Of a stretch of 7,094 nucleotides of DNA, positions 1 to 6,274 are shown piece by piece. The position numbers and the translations under genes were made by a program. Position 1 is the first letter of the stretch. Every line of letters starts with the position of its first letter. The stretch is from an uncultured Janibacter sp. (GTDB lineage: Bacteria; Actinomycetota; Actinomycetes; Actinomycetales; Dermatophilaceae): contig CAMICF010000153.1 in NCBI GenBank assembly GCA_946222495.1, forward strand, positions 1 through 7,094, in the 5' to 3' direction. The notes beneath the pieces were generated by a model that did no database searches, had not been told where the DNA came from, and worked only from the letters and a program-made list of their open reading frames with translations.

Positions 1-759
1 GTCCTGGAGGACGACGGTCGACTTCTCCAGCGCCTTCGTCATGGCCGCCAGGTCGTCACGCAGACGGGCCGCCTGCTCGAAGTCGAGGTCGGCGGACGCC
101 TCCTTCATCCGCGCCTCGAGACGGCGGACGAAGCGCCCGGTGTTGCCGGCGAGGAAGTCGCACAGCTCGTCGGCCAGCGCCCGGTGCTCGTCGGCACTGA
201 CCCGACCGACGCACGGCGCGGAGCACTTGTCGATGTACCCGAGGAGGCAGGGACGCCCGGACTGCTCCGCCCGCTTGAAGACACCGGGGCTGCACGTGCG
301 CACGGGAAAGACCCGGAGCAGCAGGTCGAGCGTCTCGCGGATGGCCCAGGCGTGCGTGTAGGGACCGAAGTAGCGGGTGCCCTTGCGCTTGGCCCCCCGC
401 AGCACCTGGGCGCGGGGGAACTCCTCGCCCATGGTCACGGCGAGGTAGGGGTAGGACTTGTCGTCGCGGTACTTGACGTTGAACCGCGGGTCGTACTCCT
501 TGATCCAGGAGTACTCGAGCTGGAGGGCCTCGACCTCCGTCGCCACGACGGTCCACTCGACGCTCGCCCCCGTGCGCACCATCCGGGACGTGCGCGGGTG
601 CAGCGCCGAGATGTCCTGGAAGTAGGAGGACAGGCGGGACCGGAGGGACTTGGCCTTGCCGACGTAGATGACGCGGCCGTGCTCGTCACGGAAGCGGTAC
701 ACGCCGGGCTCTGTCGGGATCGACCCGGGTGCTGGTCGGTACGTTGCGGGGTCTGCCAC
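1..759 (-). CDS. uvrC: UvrABC system protein C (excinuclease ABC subunit C), N-terminal part, cut by the window edge
   Basis: UvrC makes the dual incisions on either side of a bulky DNA lesion in nucleotide excision repair, after UvrA and UvrB load. About 253 residues are visible; the family is usually about 600-700, so the UvrB-contacting UVR domain is near the cut and the C-terminal endonuclease and helix-hairpin-helix parts lie outside. Seen: a GIY-YIG nuclease domain with GVY at residues 19-21 and YVG at 32-34, Arg42 and Glu82 in catalytic-like positions, and then four cysteines (156, 171, 179, 183) matching the spacing style of the [4Fe-4S] ligands described for E. coli UvrC. A UVR motif follows at about 213-244. 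Two GTG codons stand in tandem (762 and 759) with an in-frame TAG just upstream at 769-771, so the start is one of these. I prefer 759 because it gives the family-like MADP beginning and better spacing from the weak AGGG. It lies directly after the Rieske gene. Confidence 0.96.
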   Translation of the reverse strand, partial: MADPATYRPAPGSIPTEPGVYRFRDEHGRVIYVGKAKSLRSRLSSYFQDISALHPRTSRMVRTGASVEWTVVATEVEALQLEYSWIKEYDPRFNVKYRDDKSYPYLAVTMGEEFPRAQVLRGAKRKGTRYFGPYTHAWAIRETLDLLLRVFPVRTCSPGVFKRAEQSGRPCLLGYIDKCSAPCVGRVSADEHRALADELCDFLAGNTGRFVRRLEARMKEASADLDFEQAARLRDDLAAMTKALEKSTVVLQD

Positions 760-768
760 CACTCGACC

Positions 769-1158
769 CTAGGAGACGACGATCTCGTCGCCGTCCACGG
801 TCGCCTTCTTCGTCGCGAGCCCCTCCGTGGCCGGGCCCTGCGTGACGTCACCGGACGTCGGGTCGAAGCTGCTCCCGTGGCAGGGGCAGACGATCGCCTC
901 GGCGGTCACCTCGCTCACCCCGCAGCCCTGGTGCGGGCACTCGGCGTCGAAGGCCTTGAAGGTGCCCGCTGACGGCTGCGTGACGACGACCCCGTCCCTG
1001 GCCAGGCCGCCCCCTTCGGGCACGTCCGCGACCGGGATCCGCACCGGGCCCGAGGCGTCGGAGGTCTCCCCCTCGTCCCCGCCGCCGCAGGCAGCGAGCG
1101 AGAGGGCAGCCCCCGCGGTCGTGGCCAGTCCGAGGGCATCTCGTCGGGTGGTCGTCAC
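769..1158 (-). CDS. Tat-exported Rieske [2Fe-2S] lipoprotein
   Basis: This is a small (129 aa) Rieske iron-sulfur protein predicted to be moved folded by the Tat pathway and anchored as a lipoprotein outside the membrane. Seen: twin arginines at residues 5-6 (TTTRRDALGL), a short hydrophobic stretch, then a lipobox L21-A22-A23-C24 followed by a Gly/Asp/Glu-rich linker. The Rieske domain covers about 38-129. Cluster ligands are C74 and H76 (CPHQGC) and C91 and H94 (CPCHGSS); C79 and C93 are in place for the structural disulfide of bc1-type Rieske proteins. Start: GTG at 1158 has AGGAGG five bases upstream. An in-frame GTG at 1185 would add nine residues before the Tat motif and is less likely. 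The redox partner is unknown: it lacks the length and transmembrane helix of a classical actinobacterial QcrA, and no oxidase or oxygenase gene is nearby. It probably shares a transcript with uvrC. Confidence 0.9.
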   Translation of the reverse strand: MTTTRRDALGLATTAGAALSLAACGGGDEGETSDASGPVRIPVADVPEGGGLARDGVVVTQPSAGTFKAFDAECPHQGCGVSEVTAEAIVCPCHGSSFDPTSGDVTQGPATEGLATKKATVDGDEIVVS

Positions 1159-1237
1159 TGTGGCCTCCTGGGTGGGGACGTGCACCGGTCGCCCCAGTCT
1201 CCCACCACCGCCGGCACCGGTCTCCGGGCCCCGCGTC

Positions 1238-1253
1238 GTGACCCTTAGGTCAC
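1238..1253. promoter_or_regulatory. 16-bp inverted repeat, candidate operator
   Basis: Perfect 6-bp arms GTGACC and GGTCAC are separated by CTTA. The element sits about 80 bases upstream of the Rieske start and about 127 bases upstream of the binding-protein start, a plausible place for a regulator acting on either or both genes. The GTGA...TCAC half-sites resemble CRP/GlxR sites, but the spacing is 8 rather than 6 bases, so that identity is not supported. Which regulator binds is unknown. Confidence 0.35.
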
Positions 1254-1321
1254 AAGCCGGACACGGTGACGCGAAGGGAGCCCCGCCCGTCCCCGGATGG
1301 GTCTAGATTTCGCTCACCTCG

Positions 1322-1335
1322 CGACAAAACTGTCG
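1322..1335. promoter_or_regulatory. 14-bp inverted repeat, second candidate operator or leader hairpin
   Basis: CGACA and TGTCG arms flank AAAC. It lies 13 bases after the TAGATT -10-like element and about 45 bases before the binding-protein start, so it would fall in the 5' leader or at the transcription start. Arms of five bases can occur by chance; it is listed because of its position and because it differs in sequence from the repeat at 1238-1253. Confidence 0.2.
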
Positions 1336-1353
1336 TCGGGCTGGCCGTGGTGG

Positions 1354-1375
1354 CCGAAAGATCTTCATTCGGAGG
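1354..1375 (+). promoter_or_regulatory. Small hairpin overlapping the Shine-Dalgarno site of the binding-protein gene
   Basis: CCGAA at 1354-1358 can pair with TTCGG at 1368-1372, leaving a nine-base loop that itself contains the palindrome AGATCT. The right arm takes in the first two G of the GGAGG ribosome binding site (1371-1375), which stands four bases before the GTG start at 1380. Pairing would partly hide the ribosome binding site. With only five pairs, any control effect is speculative. Confidence 0.25.
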
Positions 1376-1379
1376 ACCT

Positions 1380-2603
1380 GTGAACAGGCATTCCGTCATC
1401 TCTTCGGGCGCGGCCGTACTCGTCGCGTCCATGGCACTCTCGGGCTGCGGCACTCGCGGAGGTGAGGGCGGATCGGGTGGTGACGACGGGGACAAGAAGG
1501 TCATCAAGATCGGTGTCATCGCTCCCCTCTCGGGCGACCTCTCCGCCCTGGGCAAGGGCATCCAGCACTCCGTCGAGCTCGCCGCCGACCAGGCCAACGA
1601 GTCCGGCGACCTCGGCGACTGGAAGGTCGAGGTCGTGGCCGAGGACGACGAGGGCAAGCCCGAGGTCGGCAAGAACGCCGCCTCGAAGCTCGCCGCGGAC
1701 GACGAGGTCGTCGGCGTCGTCGGCACCCTGAACTCCTCGACGGCCGCTCCCGTGCAGCCGATCCTCAGCAAGGCGAAGATCACCATGGTCTCGCCCGCGA
1801 ACACCAACCCCTCCCTGACGCGTGGCGCCAAGGCGGAGGACTCCCCCGAGCGGGTCTACGAGAACTACTTCCGCACCTGTGCCACCGACTCGGTCCAGGG
1901 CCCCTTCGCCGCGCGCTACCTCTACGAGAAGGCCGGCATCAAGGAGCTCGCGACCGTCCACGACAAGAAGACCTATGGCCAGGGACTCGTCGACGCCTTC
2001 TCCAAGGAGTACGAGAAGCTCGGCGGCAAGATCGTCGCCACCGAGACGATCAACCCGGACGAGGACAAGTACGAGGCCGTCGTGTCCTCGCTCAAGGCCA
2101 AGAAGCCGGAGGCCGTCTACTACGGCGGTGAGTACCCGCAGGCCGCGCCGCTGAGCCAGCAGCTCAAGGCCGGCGGGCTCGACGTCCCGCTCATGGGCGG
2201 TGACGGCATCTTCTCCGCCGACTACATCAAGCTCGCGGGCAAGACCTCGGAGGGCGACCTCGCGACCTCGGTCGGGGCGCCGACCGACAGCCTCGACGCC
2301 GGCAAGACCTTCCTCGAGGAGTACGACAAGGCGGGCTACGACGAGGACGCCGAGGCCTACGGTGCGTACGCCTACGACGCGACCAACTCGATCGTCGAGG
2401 CACTCAAGGTCTCGCTCGAGGACGCCGATGACGTCGAGGGCGCCCGCCAGCCGACGATCGACGCCATGAAGGACGTCTCCTTCGACGGGGTGACCGGCAA
2501 GGTCGCCTTCGACGAGTACGGCGACACCACCACCCGGGTGCTCACCGCCTATGCGGTGAAGAAGGACGACTGGACGGACGTCAACACCGAAGAGTTCAAG
2601 TGA
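1380..2603 (+). CDS. livK: Branched-chain amino acid ABC transporter, substrate-binding lipoprotein
   Basis: Extracellular binding protein (407 aa) that captures leucine/isoleucine/valine-type ligands and delivers them to LivHM. Seen: a short signal with lipobox L20-S21-G22-C23, a Gly/Asp-rich linker (24-40), then two periplasmic-binding (Peripla_BP_6) lobes. Many blocks match E. coli LivJ/LivK: VVGTLNSS (113-120), SPANTNP (138-144), HDKKTYGQGL (194-203), VYYGGEYP (246-253) and MGGDG (272-276). By recalled alignment, Ser119, Ala140/Thr142 and Tyr199 sit at ligand-contact positions. Asp275 replaces the glutamate that holds the ligand's amino group in E. coli LIVBP. The LIVBP disulfide cysteines are absent. 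The start is GTG 1380, with GGAGG at 1371-1375. The frame stays open back to a GTG at 1266, but that would put a charged, proline-rich stretch before the signal peptide. It is the first gene of the operon and is followed by a hairpin before livH. Exact substrate range is inferred. Confidence 0.94.
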   Translation: MNRHSVISSGAAVLVASMALSGCGTRGGEGGSGGDDGDKKVIKIGVIAPLSGDLSALGKGIQHSVELAADQANESGDLGDWKVEVVAEDDEGKPEVGKNAASKLAADDEVVGVVGTLNSSTAAPVQPILSKAKITMVSPANTNPSLTRGAKAEDSPERVYENYFRTCATDSVQGPFAARYLYEKAGIKELATVHDKKTYGQGLVDAFSKEYEKLGGKIVATETINPDEDKYEAVVSSLKAKKPEAVYYGGEYPQAAPLSQQLKAGGLDVPLMGGDGIFSADYIKLAGKTSEGDLATSVGAPTDSLDAGKTFLEEYDKAGYDEDAEAYGAYAYDATNSIVEALKVSLEDADDVEGARQPTIDAMKDVSFDGVTGKVAFDEYGDTTTRVLTAYAVKKDDWTDVNTEEFK

Positions 2604-2623
2604 TCTGACCGGCCCCCGGGCCT

Positions 2624-2659
2624 CGGTGGGGTGGGACGCGCGAGCGCTCCACCCCACCG
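2624..2659 (+). terminator. Intercistronic GC-rich hairpin, likely partial terminator or mRNA-stabilising stem
   Basis: An 11-bp perfect stem (CGGTGGGGTGG with CCACCCCACCG) is extended inward by a G-U pair, one A-C mismatch and three more GC pairs, closed by a GCGA tetraloop of GNRA type. It starts 20 bases after the binding-protein stop. There is no T-tract, as is common in high-GC actinobacteria. Because the transport genes downstream have no clear promoter of their own, the hairpin more likely attenuates read-through or protects the binding-protein mRNA than fully stops transcription. The rest of the gap to 2769 holds a minor hairpin (2681-2694) and the livH ribosome binding site. Confidence 0.7.
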
Positions 2660-2758
2660 GTCCGCCGGCCCATGACCGGAGCCCGCCCGCGGGCACCCAG
2701 CACCCCTTGCACCTCTTCCCATGACGCACGTGGTGGCGCGCGACCCGCGCCCACGCCC

Positions 2759-2764
2759 AGGAGG
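2759..2764 (+). promoter_or_regulatory. Ribosome binding site of livH
   Basis: A full AGGAGG stands five bases before the GTG at 2770 and decides the livH start. It gives livH independent translation initiation, unlike the three genes after it, which overlap their predecessors. Confidence 0.85.
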
Positions 2765-2769
2765 AACAC

Positions 2770-3729
2770 GTGGAACAAGTCGCCCAGCAGATCGTCAACG
2801 GTCTGACGATCGGGTCGCTGTACGCCCTCATCGCCGTCGGCTACACCGTCGTCTACGGCATCATCCAGCTCATCAACTTCGCCCACGGCGAGATCTTCAT
2901 GATCGGCGCCTTCGGTGCGCTGTCCACGTCCCTCGTCTTCTTCCCTGCCCAGACCGCCCTCTGGACCCTGCCGCTCATCCTCGCCGGCGCCATCGCCTGC
3001 TCCGTCACCGTCGCGGTGCTCATGGAGCGCGTCGCCTACCGGCCGCTGCGGGACGCCCCCCGGCTGGCGCCCCTCATCACGGCCATCGGCATCTCCGTCT
3101 TCCTCCAGGAGCTCGTCCGCGTCGGCTACAACGACCCGATGCTCTTCCTCGGGAGCGCCAACCCCTTCGACTTCCCCTCCGCGAAGCAGAAGGTCGTCTT
3201 CCCCCATGTCGACGGCATCTCCGGCGAGTCCTTCGCCTTGGGGAGCGTCACGCTCCAGCGGCCGGCCCTCTTCACCATCGCCTGCCTCGTCGTCTGCGCC
3301 GTCGGGCTCTGGTTCTACATCAACCGCACCCGGACGGGCCGGGCCATGCAGGCCGTCTCCCAGGACCCCGACACCGCCCGTCTCATGGGCATCAACGTCG
3401 ACCGGATGATCGTCACGGCCTTCGTCGTCGGCGCCGCGCTCGCCGCCATCGCCGGCGTCGCGTACGGCCTGCAGACGACGAACATCAACTTCCGCATGGG
3501 CTTCATCTACGGCCTCAAGGCCTTCACCGCTGCCGTCCTCGGAGGCATCGGCAACATCCAGGGCGCCGTCGTCGGAGGCCTCGTCCTCGGTGTCCTCGAA
3601 GCACTCGCCATCCAGTACCTTCCCGGCGGGTCGCCGTGGAAGGACATCTGGGCCTTCTCGATCCTCATCCTGGTCCTCGTCTTCAGACCGCAGGGCATCA
3701 TGGGTGCAAAGGTGGTGGACCGCGCATGA
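2770..3729 (+). CDS. livH: Branched-chain amino acid ABC transporter permease LivH
   Basis: One of the two membrane subunits that form the amino acid channel with LivM. Length (319 aa) is normal for the family. Seen: the LivH N-terminal signature GLTIGSLYALIAVGYTVVYG (11-30) running into LINFAHGEIFMIGA (34-47), AYRPLRDAP (89-97), the cytoplasmic ATPase-coupling loop GRAMQAVSQDPDTARLMGIN (190-209), the glycine-rich LGGIGNIQGAVVGG (257-270) and the family C-terminal FRPQGIMG (305-312). About eight hydrophobic segments can be traced. The GTG start is fixed by AGGAGG at 2759-2764. Its TGA overlaps the ATG of livM by four bases (ATGA), so LivH and LivM should be made in coupled amounts. Nothing is missing or odd. 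Confidence 0.96.
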   Translation: MEQVAQQIVNGLTIGSLYALIAVGYTVVYGIIQLINFAHGEIFMIGAFGALSTSLVFFPAQTALWTLPLILAGAIACSVTVAVLMERVAYRPLRDAPRLAPLITAIGISVFLQELVRVGYNDPMLFLGSANPFDFPSAKQKVVFPHVDGISGESFALGSVTLQRPALFTIACLVVCAVGLWFYINRTRTGRAMQAVSQDPDTARLMGINVDRMIVTAFVVGAALAAIAGVAYGLQTTNINFRMGFIYGLKAFTAAVLGGIGNIQGAVVGGLVLGVLEALAIQYLPGGSPWKDIWAFSILILVLVFRPQGIMGAKVVDRA

Positions 3730-5393
3730 GTCGCCTGCCCGTCAATCCCCGTCTCGGCGGGATGCTCGCCCTCGCCGGGGCCGTCCTTCTCCTCGTCTCC
3801 GGCCTGCTGTCGTGGAGCTACGAGCCGATCCTCGGGGACATCTCGATCCGCTTCTGGCCCGTCACCCTGCAGGTATACGCCATGGTCATCGGGCTCGTCG
3901 CCCTCGTCGTGGCGCTCGTCGCCACCGGCCCGCTGCGCCGCTGGTCGGGGCACATCGACGCCGGACGCGGCCTGCGGACCATCGGGGTCACCGGTGTCGT
4001 CTACGCCGCGGGGTCGCTGCTCGCGGTCACCCTCGAGACCGACGGCCTCATCAACGCCAACGAAGGGGTGTGGATCGCCCTCGTCGCGTCCGTCCTCGTC
4101 GCGGTCGGAGGCTTCCTCACCCCCGAGTGCAAGGTCCTCGACCCGGCGGACATCGCCCTTCCGTCGTGGATCGAGATCCTCGTCATCGCCGGCGTCGTCG
4201 CTCTCGGGCTCTTCACCGCCCAGTACGCGCTCAAGCAGACCGAGCCGGCCGTCCTCCTCCTGCTCGTCCTCATGCTCATCGGCGTGACGATCACGCTCAG
4301 CCGCTCGAACCTCGCGGCGTGGCTCGGCGGGGTGACCGTGCGTCACCGCCGGGTCTTCACGCTGGCGACCTTCGTCGTGGCCCTGGCCTTCCCCTTCACC
4401 CAGGGTGGCTCGGAGTCGAACCTCACCATCGCCGGCAACGTGCTGATCTTCGCGGCGACCGCGCTCGGGCTGAACATCGTCGTCGGCCTCGCCGGCCTCC
4501 TCGACCTCGGCTACATCGCCTTCCTCGGCGCCGGTGCCTATGTGGGCGCGTCGATGTCCTACTCGGCCTTCGCGACGATCGGGTGGCACCCGCCCTTCCT
4601 CGTCGTCATGATCATCGGTGGCCTCGTCTCGAGCATCCTCGGGCTGATCATCGGCTCCCCCACCCTGCGGGTCTCCGGTGACTACCTGGCCATCGTCACG
4701 CTCGCCTTCGGGGAGATCTTCCGGCTGGCGATGTTCAACCTCGACGGAACGTCGGGCCCGAACATCACGCGCGGGTCCAACGGCATCAACGCCATCCCGG
4801 ACCTGAACTTCTTCGGCTTCGACTTCGGGATGACCCACACCATCCTCGGCATCGACATCCCGCGGGCGGGCAACTACTACTTCGTGCTCATCGCCCTCAT
4901 CGTCTTCGTCATCGTCGTCTTCTCGAACCTCAACAACTCGCGCATCGGCCGCGGGTGGGTCGCCATCCGTGAGGACGAGCGGGCTGCCGAAGCCATGGGG
5001 GTCAACACCTTCGGTCTGAAGCTCCTCGCCTTCGCCGGCGGCGCCTCGCTCGCCGGCATGGCGGGCACGGTCAAGGCGCACATGGACCAGGCGGTCTCGC
5101 CGGACAGCTACATCTTCCTCGAGTCGGCCTTCCTCCTCGCCGCGGTCGTCCTCGGCGGCATGGGCACGGTCGCCGGTGTCCTCATCGGCGCGACGCTGCT
5201 GAAGTTCCTCCCCGAGAAGCTGCGCATCCTCGACGACTACCGGCTCCTCATGTTCGGTCTGGTCCTCGTCATCATGATGCGGATCCGCCCGGAGGGTCTC
5301 GTCGCGAGCAAGCGTCGGCAGCTGGAGTTCCACGAGGACGACGAGGACCTGGCCGACGCGACGGTCATCGACGAGCTGGAGGCAGCGAAGTGA
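3726..5393 (+). CDS. livM: Branched-chain amino acid ABC transporter permease LivM, with long N-terminal membrane extension
   Basis: Second channel subunit, partner of LivH. The family core begins near residue 206 and shows GLNIVVGLAGLLDLGYIAFL (248-267), LRVSGDYLAIVTLAFGEIFR (314-333), the ATPase-coupling loop IGRGWVAIREDERAAEAMG (407-425), LGGMGTVAGVLIGA (476-489) and the closing RPEGL (521-525). At 555 aa it is much longer than the roughly 300-430 aa typical of LivM. Residues 1-205 form an extra region with about six hydrophobic segments (near 12-30, 50-67, 85-102, 113-131, 148-165, 174-191). The C-terminus after RPEGL is a cytoplasmic, acidic tail (about 534-555). Start ATG 3726 overlaps the livH stop; an AAAGGTGG about ten bases upstream is only a weak ribosome binding site, which fits translational coupling. 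The extension is in frame with no sign of frameshift. I recall long LivM forms in other actinobacteria, but its role is unknown to me. Confidence 0.95.
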   Translation: MSRLPVNPRLGGMLALAGAVLLLVSGLLSWSYEPILGDISIRFWPVTLQVYAMVIGLVALVVALVATGPLRRWSGHIDAGRGLRTIGVTGVVYAAGSLLAVTLETDGLINANEGVWIALVASVLVAVGGFLTPECKVLDPADIALPSWIEILVIAGVVALGLFTAQYALKQTEPAVLLLLVLMLIGVTITLSRSNLAAWLGGVTVRHRRVFTLATFVVALAFPFTQGGSESNLTIAGNVLIFAATALGLNIVVGLAGLLDLGYIAFLGAGAYVGASMSYSAFATIGWHPPFLVVMIIGGLVSSILGLIIGSPTLRVSGDYLAIVTLAFGEIFRLAMFNLDGTSGPNITRGSNGINAIPDLNFFGFDFGMTHTILGIDIPRAGNYYFVLIALIVFVIVVFSNLNNSRIGRGWVAIREDERAAEAMGVNTFGLKLLAFAGGASLAGMAGTVKAHMDQAVSPDSYIFLESAFLLAAVVLGGMGTVAGVLIGATLLKFLPEKLRILDDYRLLMFGLVLVIMMRIRPEGLVASKRRQLEFHEDDEDLADATVIDELEAAK

Positions 5394-6274
5394 GCACCGT
5401 GACGACCCCGACCGACGAGCGCCGGACCTCCGGGGCACCGGCGGTCATCCTCGATGCCCGCGACGTGACGATGCGCTTCGGTGGCCTCGTCGCCGTCGAC
5501 GACGTGTCCATGCAGGTCAGGGAAGGGGAGATCGTCGGCCTCATCGGCCCGAACGGTGCGGGCAAGACGACCTTCTTCAACTGCCTCACCGGGATGTACA
5601 AGCCGACCGAGGGTCGGGTGTCCCTCTTCGGTGACGAGATCCCGCCCCGGCCCCGGTCCGTCGTGCGCGCCGGCATGGCCCGCACCTTCCAGAACATCCG
5701 GCTCTTCGGCAACATGACCGCGCTCGAGAACGTCATGGTCGGGCGCTTCTGCCGGACGTCCTCCGGCGCCCTCACCTCGATCATCCGGGGACCGAAGTTT
5801 CGCCGGGAGGAGCGGGAGACGACCGAGAAGGCCCACGAACTCCTCGCCTATGTGGGCCTCGGCGCCAGCTCGCACCTCCTCGCCCGCAACATGCCCTACG
5901 GCGACCAGCGCCGGCTGGAGATCGCCCGCGCCCTCGCCACCGACCCCAAGGTGCTCCTCCTCGACGAGCCCACAGCGGGCATGAACCCCCGCGAGACCGA
6001 GCAGGCGATGGAGCTGATCTTCAAGATCCGCGACTCCGGGCTGGCCGTGGTTGTCATCGAGCACGACATGCGGTTCATCTTCACCCTCTGCGACCGGGTG
6101 CTGTGCCTCGTGCGCGGGGAGATCCTCGTCGAGGGCACCCCCGCCGAGGTCCAGCACGACCCCCGGGTCATCGAGGCCTACATCGGTGGGGCCGAGGAGG
6201 GCGAGGAGATCGAGACCCTCGAGGTCGACACGGTGTTCAGCGCGGCGGACGACGCCGAGGAGGAGGGGCGATGA
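5390..6274 (+). CDS. livG: Branched-chain amino acid ABC transporter ATP-binding protein LivG
   Basis: Cytoplasmic ATPase that pairs with LivF to power import. Seen: Walker A GPNGAGKT (53-60), Q-loop Gln101 in TFQNIRLF, the LivG-type signature MPYGDQRRLEIARAL (168-182, where classical ABC proteins have LSGGQ), Walker B VLLLDEP with catalytic Glu193, and switch histidine His225 in VIEHDM. All catalytic residues are present. Length is 294 aa against about 255 in E. coli; the surplus is roughly 15 residues at the N-terminus plus an acidic C-terminal tail (about 268-294). The start is GTG 5390, with GGAGG at 5378-5382 seven bases upstream, overlapping the livM TGA as GTGA. Its own TGA overlaps the ATG of livF. 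Confidence 0.96.
   Translation: MSTVTTPTDERRTSGAPAVILDARDVTMRFGGLVAVDDVSMQVREGEIVGLIGPNGAGKTTFFNCLTGMYKPTEGRVSLFGDEIPPRPRSVVRAGMARTFQNIRLFGNMTALENVMVGRFCRTSSGALTSIIRGPKFRREERETTEKAHELLAYVGLGASSHLLARNMPYGDQRRLEIARALATDPKVLLLDEPTAGMNPRETEQAMELIFKIRDSGLAVVVIEHDMRFIFTLCDRVLCLVRGEILVEGTPAEVQHDPRVIEAYIGGAEEGEEIETLEVDTVFSAADDAEEEGR

Larger units (their letters stand above)
1159..1379. promoter_or_regulatory. Divergent intergenic region between the Rieske gene and the LIV binding-protein gene
   Basis: This 221-base gap separates two divergently oriented genes, so promoters for both should lie here. It contains AGGAGG (minus strand) serving the Rieske gene, GGAGG at 1371-1375 serving the binding-protein gene, two inverted repeats and a small hairpin (listed separately). 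The part from about 1296 to 1370 is less GC-rich than its surroundings. A TAGATT at 1304-1309 has the shape of a -10 box reading rightward, but no convincing -35 stands 16-18 bases before it, so the promoter call is weak. No open frame with coding character is seen. Confidence 0.5.

Noticed and set aside
1159..1185. Earlier start of the Rieske gene at GTG 1185
   Set aside because: AGGAGG stands directly before GTG 1158, and that start places the twin-arginine motif near the N-terminus as expected.
1238..1253. CRP/GlxR-type binding site
   Set aside because: The half-sites GTGA and TCAC are eight bases apart; the consensus needs six, so only an unnamed inverted repeat is reported.
1322..1335. 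LexA/SOS box controlling genes near uvrC
   Set aside because: The arms CGACA/TGTCG do not match the actinobacterial CGAAC-N4-GTTCG pattern.
1266..1379. Upstream extension of the binding-protein frame from a GTG at 1266
   Set aside because: It would add 38 charged and proline-rich residues before a typical lipoprotein signal and has no good Shine-Dalgarno site, while GTG 1380 has GGAGG at the right place.
2707..2769. Internal promoter before livH starting with TTGCAC
   Set aside because: No -10-like hexamer occurs 16-18 bases downstream of it.
3507..5438. Long antisense open frame (643 codons) opposite livM, and a similar one of 488 codons opposite the binding-protein gene at 1365-2831
   Set aside because: Their translations are monotonous runs of Asp/Glu/Arg/Gly/Val without domain motifs, as expected for the complement of high-GC coding sequence; the sense frames are clearly LivM and LivK.
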